This document shows positions 11,740 to 21,579 of a stretch of 64,000 nucleotides of DNA, one piece after another. The stretch is from an uncultured Alphaproteobacteria bacterium (GTDB lineage: Bacteria; Pseudomonadota; Alphaproteobacteria; Pelagibacterales; Pelagibacteraceae): positions 58,033-122,032 of the forward strand of contig CAIQAD010000017.1 in the NCBI GenBank assembly GCA_903869725.1, written 5' to 3'. Below the pieces are notes generated by a model. The model saw only the letters and a program-made list of their open reading frames with translations, was not told the DNA's origin and did not search any database. Within the stretch, counting starts at the first letter, position 1, and each line of letters opens with the position of its first letter. Made by a program: the position numbers and the translations under genes.

Positions 11740-12327
11740 TTATTTTCTTTTTTTAATTTCTCTTTGATGAACTCTAGAAAGAGCTAAAGAATTGTCAGTG
11801 ACATTTTTAGTAATTGTCGAACCTGCGCCTATAGTTGAATTTTTTCCAAGCTTGACTGGCGCAACAAGCGCTGTATTTGAGCCTACAAATACATTATCTA
11901 AAATTTTTGTTTTGTGTTTTTTCTTTCCGTCATAATTACAAGTAATTGTGCCAGCTCCAATATTTACATTTTTTCCAAGTTCAGAATCTCCAACATAACT
12001 CAAATGATTAATTTTAGAATTTTTACCAATTTTAGATTTTTTAACTTCAACAAAGTTTCCAATTTGACTATTATCCTCTAACACTGTCTCTGGTCGAAGA
12101 CGAGCAAATGGGCCTATTGTAACATTGTTTCCGATTTTAGTTTTTTCAATATAAGAAAAACTCAAAATTTTCACATTGTTTCCAATTTTTACGCCTTTAC
12201 CAATAACAACATATGGTTCTATCAGAACATTTTTTCCAAACTTTGTATCTTTTGAAAGATGAATAGACTGAGGCGATACAAGTTTAACGCCTTGTTTAAT
12301 TGCTTTATGTCTTAATTTATTTTGCAT
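11740..12327 (-). CDS. Stand-alone left-handed beta-helix acetyltransferase equivalent to the C-terminal half of GlmU
   Basis: 195 aa; [62 protein letters not shown]; no uridyltransferase domain. Confidence 0.9.
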   Translation of the reverse strand: MQNKLRHKAIKQGVKLVSPQSIHLSKDTKFGKNVLIEPYVVIGKGVKIGNNVKILSFSYIEKTKIGNNVTIGPFARLRPETVLEDNSQIGNFVEVKKSKIGKNSKINHLSYVGDSELGKNVNIGAGTITCNYDGKKKHKTKILDNVFVGSNTALVAPVKLGKNSTIGAGSTITKNVTDNSLALSRVHQREIKKRK

Positions 12328-12489
12328 TATGAAATTTCATTTTAAAAATTAATAAATTAAACTTTTATGACAACATTAATTCAAAATTGTGATTTATTGC
12401 AATTTAATTTACCTTAATATACTAATGATTTTACACATTAATTCGCAAATTCTTTATTTTAGTAAAAATTTTGCTCTTTTATTTAATAC

Positions 12490-13161
12490 ATGAGTAAGGC
12501 AATAGTTTTTGATCTTGATGGCACTTTAGTTGACTCTGCGCCTGATCTTATGGACTCGCATAATTTTGTAATGCGTAAACATGGGTATGAGCCAAAACCA
12601 TTATCAGATATTCGTTTTCTTGCAGGCCGCGGTGCTTCTAATATGGTGCTTAGATCTTTAAATGAAGCAAAAAAAGCTTTTGATCCAAAACTTCACAAGC
12701 AAATGACGGATGATTTCATAAAACACTATACTGACAATCTTTCTAAAAATTCTAAAGAAATTAAAGGTGTAACAGAATTTTTAAAATGGGGACAGTCTCA
12801 AAATATTAGTTTTGCAGTTTGTACAAACAAACTTGAATATCTTGCAAAAAAGTTACTTAAAGAAATTAATCTCATTCATTTTTTTGATTTTGTTGCAGGC
12901 GTTGATACCTTTGAATATAAAAAACCAGATCCTAGACACCTTACGCAAATTTTAGAAATAATGGACATTGAAAAACACAATACTATCATGGTTGGCGATA
13001 GCGAGACTGATGCTGAAACTGCAAAATCTGCTAAAATAAATTTTGTATTAGTTGCTAATGGCTATACAGAAAAAGATAAAGATAACATTCATCACGATTA
13101 TTTTATTAATGATTTTGATGAAATGAAAGGTGTAATAGATAAAATGCGATTTTTAAGTTAG
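12490..13161 (+). CDS. gph: Phosphoglycolate phosphatase-like HAD hydrolase
   Basis: VFDLDGTLVDSAPDL, KKPDPRHL, MVGDSETDAETAKSA. Confidence 0.88.
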   Translation: MSKAIVFDLDGTLVDSAPDLMDSHNFVMRKHGYEPKPLSDIRFLAGRGASNMVLRSLNEAKKAFDPKLHKQMTDDFIKHYTDNLSKNSKEIKGVTEFLKWGQSQNISFAVCTNKLEYLAKKLLKEINLIHFFDFVAGVDTFEYKKPDPRHLTQILEIMDIEKHNTIMVGDSETDAETAKSAKINFVLVANGYTEKDKDNIHHDYFINDFDEMKGVIDKMRFLS

Positions 13162-13202
13162 TCAAATTTTGCATTAATATTTAAAACGAATATAATTTCA
13201 TT

Positions 13203-14108
13203 ATGTATTTTGTAAAAAAGACTCCAGTTGAAAAAAGGCAAGAGCTTCAAAAAAAATTAAAAAGTGGAAAACTAAATAGATTTCCAGGTGCCTATAATCC
13301 CTTAGTTGCAAAATTAATTCAAGAAATTGGATATGAAGGCGTTTATGTCTCAGGCGCTGTAATGTCGAATGATTTAGCTTTACCTGATATTGGACTAACT
13401 ACACTTACTGAAGTCTCTTATCGAGCTGAACAAATTGCGCGCGTTACAGATTTGCCAACCATAGTTGATGCAGATACTGGTTTTGGCGAAGTTATGAACT
13501 GCGCAAGAACAATTGAAACGTTTGAAAATTTTGGAATTTCAGGTTGTCATATCGAAGATCAAATCAATCCAAAACGCTGCGGTCACTTAGATAATAAAGA
13601 AGTAGTGCCAATTACTGAGATGGTAAAAAAGATCAATGCAGCAGCAAAAGCTAGAAAAGATAATAATTTTCTAATTATCGCAAGAACAGATGCTAATGCT
13701 GTTGAAGGAATAGATAATACTATTAAGCGAATAAAAGCTTACGTAGATGCAGGTGCTGATATGATTTTTCCTGAAGCTTTAAAAAATGAAAACGAATTTG
13801 AAAAAGTAAGAAAGAGCACCAAAGCTTATTTACTTGCAAATATGACAGAGTTTGGAAAATCAAAATTACTATCAACTAAAGAACTATCTAATCTAGGCTA
13901 CAATCTTGTCATTTATCCAGTAACGACGCAAAGATTAGCTATGAAAAACGTTGAAGATGGTTTGAAACAAATATTTAAAGAAGGTCATCAAAATAATGTG
14001 ATTGATAAAATGCAAACAAGAAAAAGATTATACGATCTTGTTGATTATGAAAAATATAACGAGTTTGATAGTAAAATTTTTAACTTTTCCAAAAAAGGTC
14101 ACGAATAA
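13203..14108 (+). CDS. prpB: Methylisocitrate lyase (ICL/PEP mutase family)
   Basis: VYVSGAVMSNDLALPDIGL, DADTGFGE, EDQINPKRCGHLD. Confidence 0.88.
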   Translation: MYFVKKTPVEKRQELQKKLKSGKLNRFPGAYNPLVAKLIQEIGYEGVYVSGAVMSNDLALPDIGLTTLTEVSYRAEQIARVTDLPTIVDADTGFGEVMNCARTIETFENFGISGCHIEDQINPKRCGHLDNKEVVPITEMVKKINAAAKARKDNNFLIIARTDANAVEGIDNTIKRIKAYVDAGADMIFPEALKNENEFEKVRKSTKAYLLANMTEFGKSKLLSTKELSNLGYNLVIYPVTTQRLAMKNVEDGLKQIFKEGHQNNVIDKMQTRKRLYDLVDYEKYNEFDSKIFNFSKKGHE

Positions 14109-14110
14109 TA

Positions 14111-15223
14111 ATGGCTGAAGGAGAAATTAAAAAAGGTTTGGTTGGAGTTATTGCAGATGAGACGAAAGTCTCGGAAGTAATGCCAGATATAAATTCTCTA
14201 ACATACCGTGGGTATGCAGTTCAAGATTTAGCAGAGCATTGTTCATTTGAAGAAGTTGCTTACCTTATATTAAATGGTGAACTTCCAAATAAAGATCAAC
14301 TCAAAGAATTTGAAAAACAAGAAAGAGCAAATAGAGAAATCTCAACTAATTTAAAAAATATTATAAAAAATTATTCAAAAGATGCTCATCCAATGGATAC
14401 AACAAGAACTTCTGTTAGTCACTTAGGTCTGGAAGATAAAGAAACTGCAACAAATACGATAGAAGCAGATTATAAAAAATTTATTAGAATATTTGCAAAA
14501 ACCCCAACTGCAGTTGCTGCTAATTTTAGATCAAGAAAAGGACTTGAAATCATTGAGCCTAAAAAAGATTTAAGTTTTTCTGAAAACTTTTTTCATATGT
14601 GCTTTGGAAAAATTCCAAGCAAGGAAGTAGTAAAAGCTTTTGATGTTTCATTAATTTTATATGCTGAGCATAGTTTTAATGCCTCTACTTTTGCAACGCG
14701 CGTAGTAACAAGTACGCTTGCAGATATTCATAGCGCAATAGTTGCTGGAATTTGCGCTTTAAAAGGACCGTTGCATGGTGGCGCAAATGAAGAAGTTATG
14801 AAAATGTTTTTTAATATCAAAGAACCAGAGAAAGCAAAAGATTACATTTTAAATAAAATAAAAAATAAAGACCTTATTATAGGATTTGGTCACCGAGTTT
14901 ATAAAAATGGAGACTCACGCGTGCCAACGATGACTAAATATTATTACAAAACTGCAGAATTTTATAAAAATGAAAAATTTCCAAAAATTTCCAAAATTTT
15001 AGAAGACACAATGATAAAAGAGAAAAATATTTTTCCAAACTTAGATTTTCCGTCAGGTCCTACTTACTACTTAATGGGATTTGATGTTGATTTTTTTACA
15101 CCTATTTTTGTAATTGCAAGAATTACAGGTTGGTCAGCTCATGTTATAGAACAATTAAAAAATAATAGACTGATAAGACCGCTTTCAAAATATACCGGCT
15201 CAAAACACCGAACTATAAAATAG
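14111..15223 (+). CDS. prpC: 2-methylcitrate synthase (citrate synthase family)
   Basis: LTYRGYAVQDLAEHCSFEEVAYLIL, ALKGPLHGGANE, IGFGHRVYKNGDSR, FPSGPTYYLMG; adjacent to prpB. Confidence 0.9.
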   Translation: MAEGEIKKGLVGVIADETKVSEVMPDINSLTYRGYAVQDLAEHCSFEEVAYLILNGELPNKDQLKEFEKQERANREISTNLKNIIKNYSKDAHPMDTTRTSVSHLGLEDKETATNTIEADYKKFIRIFAKTPTAVAANFRSRKGLEIIEPKKDLSFSENFFHMCFGKIPSKEVVKAFDVSLILYAEHSFNASTFATRVVTSTLADIHSAIVAGICALKGPLHGGANEEVMKMFFNIKEPEKAKDYILNKIKNKDLIIGFGHRVYKNGDSRVPTMTKYYYKTAEFYKNEKFPKISKILEDTMIKEKNIFPNLDFPSGPTYYLMGFDVDFFTPIFVIARITGWSAHVIEQLKNNRLIRPLSKYTGSKHRTIK

Positions 15224-15238
15224 ATTTAATTTTAAGAA

Positions 15239-16276
15239 TTATTTAGTAAATTCGAACGCTTCAACCCAAGAACCACGAGTAGACGCTTTAGAATATTCGG
15301 TTGCTCTACCTTCAAAGAAGTTCATATGTTCAACACCATTTAACATATCATCTAACCAAGATAGTGGATTTTCTTTGACTTGGTAAATTTCTTTTAATCG
15401 TAGTTGCGATAGTCTTCTATTTGCAATCCAACGAATATAATCTTTTACTTGTTGTGCTTTTAAGCCTTCAATATCTCCCATTTGAAATGCAAGATCAATA
15501 AATGCATCTTCGTGGTGTACGATTGTTTTACAAGCATCATAAATTTCTGTCTTTAAACTTTCATCTAATAAACCTGGGTTCTCATCGCAGAACGTATTAA
15601 AAATTTTAATCATAGAATTGCAATGCAGTGTCTCGTCTCTTACTGACCATGTTACAATCTGCCCCATGCCTTTCATTTTATTAAATCGTGGAAAATTTAA
15701 TAAAATCGCAAAACTTGCAAACAGTTGTAAGCCTTCTGTGAAAGCGCTAAATACAGCAACCGTTTTTGCTATTTCTCTTTTATTATTAGTGTTGAAATTC
15801 TGCATGTAGTCATACTTATCTTTCATTTCTTTGTACTTTAAAAATGCAGAGTATTCAGAATCTGGCATTCCGATTGTATCTAATAAATGAGAATACGCTG
15901 CGATATGAATTGTTTCCATTGCTGAAAACGCAGTCATCATCATTAAAACTTCTGTTGGTTTAAATACGCTTGTGTAATGTCTAAGATAACAATTATTTAC
16001 TTCAACATCGGCTTGCGTAAAAAATCTAAAAATTTGAGTAAGTAAATTTTTTTCACCTTGCGTTAATTTTTTTTGCCAATCTCTAATATCTTCTGACAAA
16101 GGAACTTCTTCTGGCAACCAATGAATTCTTTGCTGCGTTAACCACGCATCGTAGCACCATGGATATCTAAAAGGTTTATAAACTGGATTGTCTTTTAAAA
16201 GACCTTTAGTTTCACAGTAGTTAGCATCTATAACTTTTGGATCAATTTTAACTGCTGCTACTGACATGATAGACAC
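15239..16276 (-). CDS. nrdB: Ribonucleoside-diphosphate reductase beta subunit (start probably about 16267)
   Basis: 345 aa; EKNLLTQIFRFFTQADVEVNNCY, SVRDETLHCNSMI. Confidence 0.95.
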   Translation of the reverse strand: MSIMSVAAVKIDPKVIDANYCETKGLLKDNPVYKPFRYPWCYDAWLTQQRIHWLPEEVPLSEDIRDWQKKLTQGEKNLLTQIFRFFTQADVEVNNCYLRHYTSVFKPTEVLMMMTAFSAMETIHIAAYSHLLDTIGMPDSEYSAFLKYKEMKDKYDYMQNFNTNNKREIAKTVAVFSAFTEGLQLFASFAILLNFPRFNKMKGMGQIVTWSVRDETLHCNSMIKIFNTFCDENPGLLDESLKTEIYDACKTIVHHEDAFIDLAFQMGDIEGLKAQQVKDYIRWIANRRLSQLRLKEIYQVKENPLSWLDDMLNGVEHMNFFEGRATEYSKASTRGSWVEAFEFTK

Positions 16277-18234
16277 TCTTCGTAATTTTTGTTTTCCGTA
16301 CTGTCTGCTGTTTTTTCTATTTTAGCAACAAAACTTTTGCTTACAACTTCTGCCCTCTGGATAGATTTCGACCTACAGTAGTATAAACTTTTCAAACCTT
16401 TTTTCCATGCTTGGAAATGAATTTGATGAAGATCTCTTTTGTGAACATCTGCTGGTAAGAAAATGTTTAATGATTGCGCTTGCGAGATATATGGAGTTCT
16501 GTCTGCCGATAAATCAATCAACCATCGTTGATCAAGTTCAAACGCAGTTTTAAAAATATCTTTTTCTTCCTGAGTTAAAAAATCTAAATGCTGTACAGAA
16601 CCTTGATTAGTTGTAATTGAAGACCAAACTTCATTAGTGTTCTGATTATATTTATTTAAAACTTTTTCTAAGAATTTATTTCTAACGTTAAATGATCCGG
16701 ATAAAGTTTTGTGTGTGTAGCTATTAGCTGCGATCGGCTCAATTCCAGGAGATGATCCGCCACAAATAATAGAAATGGATGCTGTTGGTGCTATTGCAGT
16801 TTTATTAGAAAATCTTTCCATCATTCCATACTCTGCAGCGTCAGGGCACGCTCCTCTTTCTTCTGCTAATTTTCGGGATGCTTTATTAACTTCGCTATCA
16901 ATGTGCTTGAACATTCTAGTGTTCCATACTTTAGACATTACTGATTCAAGTGGGATTAAGTTTTTTTGCAAAAATGAGTGGAAACCCATCACACCAAGAC
17001 CAACGCTACGTTCACGGTGCGCTGAATATTTAGCATCTTTAAAAGTCTCTGGTGCTTTTTCAATAAATTCACTTAAAATATTATCCAAAAATCTCATGAT
17101 GTCTTCAATGATATTTGGATCATCTTTCCACTCATCATAAGTTTCTAAATTTAAAGATGATAAACAACACACTGCTGTTCTTTCTTTGCCGTGTTTATCT
17201 ATTCCAGTTGGCAAAGTAATTTCAGAACATAAATTAGAAGTCTTAACCATAAGACCAGCAAGTTTATGATGTTGTGGGATCATTCTGTTAACTGTATCGA
17301 TGAACACGATGTAAGGCTCACCTGTTTCAACTCGAGCGGTTAATAATCTAATCCATAAATTTCTAGCAGAAATAGTTGATTGCACTGCGCCATCATAAGG
17401 ACTTTTCAATGCCCATTGTTCATCAAGCTCAACTGCACGCATAAAAGCATCAGTTACTAATACGCCGTGATGAAGATTAAGTGCTTTTCTATTTGGATCA
17501 CCTCCTGTTGGACGTCTCATTTCAATAAACTCTTCAATTTCAGGGTGATCGATTTGTAAATAGCAGGCTGCCGATCCTCTTCGTAAAGAACCTTGGCTAA
17601 TAGCAAGAGTTAAAGAATCCATCACTTTAATAAATGGAATAATTCCAGATGTCTTGCCAACTCTACCAATTTTTTCACCAATTGATCTTAAATTTCCCCA
17701 GTAACTTCCAATGCCACCACCTCTTGCTGCAAGCCAAACGTTTTCTGACCACAGATCTAAAATTCCATCTAAACTATCGTTTGCCTCATTTAAAAAACAA
17801 GAAATTGGAAGACCTCTATCTGTTCCAGCGTTAGATAATACTGGAGTTGCGGGCATGAACCAAAGATTACTAATATAATTATAAATTCTTTGTGCGTGTA
17901 AATTATTATCTGCATAGTTTGCGGCAACACGCGCAAATAAATCTTGGTATGATTCTCCGTTAGCTAAATATCTGTCATCTAAAGTTGCTTTACCAAAATT
18001 TGTTAATTTTGAATCACGCGAACGATCAATCTTGATTGTGATTCCTTTTTCATTTTGAAATAATTCTGTGTCCCGTGTTAGAGAAAAAAGATCTGGTTTT
18101 TTTAGATCTTGAACATTAGAATTGTTTGATGCAGCAGGAATATCTACGCCTTTTTCAAGGACGATCTTCTCTATAGCTAAAGCTAGATTATCTTGCATAA
18201 CTCTAATGTTTATTAGATTTTTTTGTAAAAACAA
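16258..18234 (-). CDS. nrdA: Ribonucleoside-diphosphate reductase alpha subunit (start probably MQDNLALAIEK, about 18198)
   Basis: SNLCSEITLPT, RGGGIGSYWGNLRS, APTASISIICGGSSPGIEP, C-terminal CLSC. Confidence 0.96.
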   Translation of the reverse strand: MFLQKNLINIRVMQDNLALAIEKIVLEKGVDIPAASNNSNVQDLKKPDLFSLTRDTELFQNEKGITIKIDRSRDSKLTNFGKATLDDRYLANGESYQDLFARVAANYADNNLHAQRIYNYISNLWFMPATPVLSNAGTDRGLPISCFLNEANDSLDGILDLWSENVWLAARGGGIGSYWGNLRSIGEKIGRVGKTSGIIPFIKVMDSLTLAISQGSLRRGSAACYLQIDHPEIEEFIEMRRPTGGDPNRKALNLHHGVLVTDAFMRAVELDEQWALKSPYDGAVQSTISARNLWIRLLTARVETGEPYIVFIDTVNRMIPQHHKLAGLMVKTSNLCSEITLPTGIDKHGKERTAVCCLSSLNLETYDEWKDDPNIIEDIMRFLDNILSEFIEKAPETFKDAKYSAHRERSVGLGVMGFHSFLQKNLIPLESVMSKVWNTRMFKHIDSEVNKASRKLAEERGACPDAAEYGMMERFSNKTAIAPTASISIICGGSSPGIEPIAANSYTHKTLSGSFNVRNKFLEKVLNKYNQNTNEVWSSITTNQGSVQHLDFLTQEEKDIFKTAFELDQRWLIDLSADRTPYISQAQSLNIFLPADVHKRDLHQIHFQAWKKGLKSLYYCRSKSIQRAEVVSKSFVAKIEKTADSTENKNYEECLSCQ

Positions 18235-18287
18235 CTACATGTTGTGTTACAAAATTGTTAATATACTATTACTAAGTAGTTAACAAT
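18232..18287. promoter_or_regulatory. Candidate nrdAB operator: NrdR-box-like 16-mer (18232-18247) followed by inverted repeat ATTGTTAA...TTAACAAT (18254-18287)
   Basis: caACTACATGTTGTGT matches about 12/16 of an ACACWATATATWGTGT-type consensus by eye; 8-bp perfect inverted repeat; lies between nrdA and the divergent phosphomannomutase gene. Confidence 0.35.
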
Positions 18288-18372
18288 AGAACATTATTAG
18301 AACGTTATAAAAAAGTCAATTAAATTTTTTTTATTTTGATAAACCATTCATAATTAAGAATTAATTTTTTTC

Positions 18373-19827
18373 ATGAATTCAAAAGATATTCACATAAATA
18401 AAAATGGTTTTCGAGAGTACGATGCGAGGTGGTTGTATCCAAAAGACATTAGCTTAGAGGGAATCACAACTGTTGGCCTTGCACTTGGTACGCAAATTCA
18501 AAAACATAAAATTAAAAATCCAAGAGTAATTGTTGGCCATGATTATAGATCATATAGCGAAGAAGTTAAGAATGCTTTGATAAAAGGCTTAATGGAATCT
18601 GGCTGCAATGTAGAAGATATTGGTCTTAGTTTAACTCCAATGGTTTATTTTTCACAATTTGAATTGAATGCTGATGCAATTGCAATGATTACCGCAAGTC
18701 ACAATGAAAATGGCTGGACAGGAATTAAGATGGGAATTGAAAAAGGTTTAACCCATGCGCCAGATGAAATGAAAGAATTAAAGGATATTGTCTTTAGTAA
18801 TAGTTTTAGCAAGGGTAAGGGAACTTTAAAAAAAATTGATAACTTTAAACAAGTTTACTCAAATTATTTAATTTCTAAAAATAAAATTAATAAAAAAATA
18901 AAAGCAGTTGTTGCCTGTGGTAATGGAACTGCTGGAGTTTTTGCTCCTGATATTTTAAGAGGTATAGGATGTGAAGTCATAGAGTTAGATTGCAATCTTG
19001 ATTATACATTTCCAAAGTACAATCCAAATCCTGAAGATATGGAAATGCTGCATGCAATCAGTAAGGCAGTTAAAGAAAATAATGCTGATATTGGATTTGG
19101 TTTTGATGGCGATGGTGACAGAGTTGGGGTTATTGATAATAAGGGACGTGAAATATTTTCAGACAAAATTGGACTTCTTATTGCACGTAACATTTCAAAG
19201 AAAAACAAAGGTCAAAAGTTTATCATCGATGTTAAATCAACTTGTCTTTATTCAACAGATGAAGTGTTAAAAGAAAATAACTGCGAAGTATTATTTTGGA
19301 AAACTGGTCACTCGCATATAAAACGCAAAGTAAAACAAGCAAAAGCAATTGCAGGTTTTGAAAAAAGCGGTCATTTCTTTTTTAATCAACCAATCGGACT
19401 TGGATTTGATGATGGGATTATGTCAGCAATTCAAGTGTGTCATCTGTTAAGTAATGAAAACAAAAAGATGTCAGAAATTATAGATTCTTTACCTACGACC
19501 TATCAAACACCAACCATGGCACCATTTTGTAAAGATGAAGAAAAGTACCAAGTAGTTGATGAAATCATCAAACAATTCGAGGGTTTTAAAGCAAATAAAA
19601 CAACAATTAACGGCAAGACTATTAAAGAATTAATTACCATCAATGGAGTACGTTTTATATTAGAGGATAATTCTTGGGGGCTTATTAGAGCATCCTCTAA
19701 CAAACCATCGCTTGTGGTAGTTGTTGAAACGCTAACATCTGATAAAGATACAAAAGCTGTATTTGATTTTATCGATAAAACTTTACAAGCAACAAATAAA
19801 GTTGGTGAGTACGATCAAAAAATTTAA
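18373..19827 (+). CDS. Phosphomannomutase/phosphoglucomutase
   Basis: 484 aa; FREYDARWLYP, MITASHNENGWTGIKMG, FGFDGDGDRVGVID. Confidence 0.94.
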   Translation: MNSKDIHINKNGFREYDARWLYPKDISLEGITTVGLALGTQIQKHKIKNPRVIVGHDYRSYSEEVKNALIKGLMESGCNVEDIGLSLTPMVYFSQFELNADAIAMITASHNENGWTGIKMGIEKGLTHAPDEMKELKDIVFSNSFSKGKGTLKKIDNFKQVYSNYLISKNKINKKIKAVVACGNGTAGVFAPDILRGIGCEVIELDCNLDYTFPKYNPNPEDMEMLHAISKAVKENNADIGFGFDGDGDRVGVIDNKGREIFSDKIGLLIARNISKKNKGQKFIIDVKSTCLYSTDEVLKENNCEVLFWKTGHSHIKRKVKQAKAIAGFEKSGHFFFNQPIGLGFDDGIMSAIQVCHLLSNENKKMSEIIDSLPTTYQTPTMAPFCKDEEKYQVVDEIIKQFEGFKANKTTINGKTIKELITINGVRFILEDNSWGLIRASSNKPSLVVVVETLTSDKDTKAVFDFIDKTLQATNKVGEYDQKI

Positions 19828-20309
19828 TTTGCTTTAGTCCAGTAACCATAAACACAGCGCGTACCATTGCGTGAGCAATCAAATACATCGTGTAACACTC
19901 CATCAATCACCACTGTTAAATGTTTGGAACACGATACAATTAAAGTGCCCATTGGCAATTCTTCTTTTTTTAAATGAACTTTTGTTCCTTGTCCTATAAA
20001 CATTGTTGGAGTCCACTGCCAACCTAAATTTGCTAAATATTTTTTTAACACTACCCGATGCGTTCCTGATCTTGGGCTATCGTGTCTCTGTTTTAAACTT
20101 CTTGCAAGTTTAGTACGCGATGTATTTCTAAATTCATTATTTGCTTGATAAAGATCGTCATACACTTTCTGATACGGCATACCTGTTGCAATCGCAATTG
20201 ATCTTACAACGCAATCACCTGCCTGCCCTTTATAACCAGCAGCTGCTCGACCGCCATCGTTTACTTTAAACTCTAAATTGCTACTTGAAAATAATCTTCT
20301 GAAAAACAT
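19824..20309 (-). CDS. Uncharacterised protein with papain-like-fold-type Cys/His/Asp pattern
   Basis: GDCVVRSIAIATG ... SCSKHLTVVIDGVLHDVFDC arrangement. Confidence 0.55.
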   Translation of the reverse strand: MFFRRLFSSSNLEFKVNDGGRAAAGYKGQAGDCVVRSIAIATGMPYQKVYDDLYQANNEFRNTSRTKLARSLKQRHDSPRSGTHRVVLKKYLANLGWQWTPTMFIGQGTKVHLKKEELPMGTLIVSCSKHLTVVIDGVLHDVFDCSRNGTRCVYGYWTKAN

Positions 20310-20363
20310 TTATAAATTCTTTAAGCGTATTTGCTAAAAAAATAAACTGTTTGGTTTTAAAAT

Positions 20364-21539
20364 TTATTTTGAAAGATAATCTAAAGCAGCCATTAGTCCG
20401 CCTGCTTTATAAGGAACTTTTGCTTTTTTAAGACCTAACTCAACGCCACCTAAAGTTCCAAGTAGCATTGTTTCATTAAAATCTCCTAAATGACCAATTC
20501 TAAATACTTTACCTTTAACTTTATTAAGACCCATTCCAAGCGCCATATTATATTCATTTAATATGATGCTTCTTAAATTATCTGCATCATGTCCTGCTGG
20601 TAATAATACCGCAGTAACACTATTTGAATATTCATCAGGATTTTTTGCTAAAATCTCAAGTCCCCACGCTTTGACTGCTGTTCTTGCAGCTTCTGCTAAA
20701 CGTGCATGACGTTTAAATACATTTTCTAAACCTTCCTCCATTAATATGTTTATCGCCTCATCAAGCGCGAACACTAAATTGGTTGCAGGAGTATAAGGAA
20801 AGAAGCCATTTTTATTATTTTCTAACATAGGTTTCCAGTCCCAATATGATTTTGTCATAGTTGATCGCATTGATGCATCAAGTGCTTTTTGACTAATTGC
20901 ATTAAAAGAAAGTCCTGGAGGAAGTAACAATCCTTTTTGAGATCCACCAACTGTAACATCTACTTTCCACTCATCATGCCTATAATCAATTGAGCCAAGT
21001 GAGGAAATTGTATCAACTAATAAAAGCGCTGGATGCTTTGCACTATCCATTGCTTGTCTTATTTTTCCGATATTACTTACAACCCCAGTTGATGTTTCGT
21101 TATGCAGAACAAGGATTGCTTTAATTTTATGTTCTTTATCTTGTGATAATTTTTGCTCAACTATTTTAGGATCAGCGCCTGTTCTCCAATCTCCTGGTAC
21201 AAAATCAACTTCTAAAGATAATTTTCTTGCTTGCTCTGCCCACTGAAATGAAAATTGACCTGTCTCAAACATTAAAACTTTATCTTTTGGATTTAATGTA
21301 TTTACAATTGCAGCTTCCCAAGCACCGGTGCCAGAACCTGGATACATAATGACGGGTTGAACTGTTTTAAAAACTGCTCTTACTCTATCTAAAACTCTTT
21401 TTGCGATTTCTGAAAATTCTGGTCCTCTATGATCGATTGTTGGAATGCTAAGTGCTTTAAGTACGCGGTCTGGAATATTTGTTGGACCTGGAACTTGTAA
21501 GAGATGTCGGCCTGGTTTGAAAGAATTCGATTTTGCCAT
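20364..21539 (-). CDS. Serine--glyoxylate aminotransferase-like class V aminotransferase
   Basis: HLLQVPGPTNIPDRVLKALS, MYPGSGTGAWEAAIVNTL, LLVDTISSLGS...VGGSQKGLLLPPGLSF. Confidence 0.92.
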   Translation of the reverse strand: MAKSNSFKPGRHLLQVPGPTNIPDRVLKALSIPTIDHRGPEFSEIAKRVLDRVRAVFKTVQPVIMYPGSGTGAWEAAIVNTLNPKDKVLMFETGQFSFQWAEQARKLSLEVDFVPGDWRTGADPKIVEQKLSQDKEHKIKAILVLHNETSTGVVSNIGKIRQAMDSAKHPALLLVDTISSLGSIDYRHDEWKVDVTVGGSQKGLLLPPGLSFNAISQKALDASMRSTMTKSYWDWKPMLENNKNGFFPYTPATNLVFALDEAINILMEEGLENVFKRHARLAEAARTAVKAWGLEILAKNPDEYSNSVTAVLLPAGHDADNLRSIILNEYNMALGMGLNKVKGKVFRIGHLGDFNETMLLGTLGGVELGLKKAKVPYKAGGLMAALDYLSK

Positions 21540-21579
21540 AAAGACGTATATAATTAATTATAAAAAAAACTCATTAAAT

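Noticed and set aside
16775-17140. 121-aa plus-strand ORF inside nrdA
   Set aside because: Antisense shadow ORF of a conserved nrdA; no independent support.
18998-19270. 90-aa plus and 68-aa minus ORFs inside the phosphomannomutase gene, and 19503-19703 (-)
   Set aside because: Overlap the conserved catalytic region (GFDGDGDRVG); spurious.
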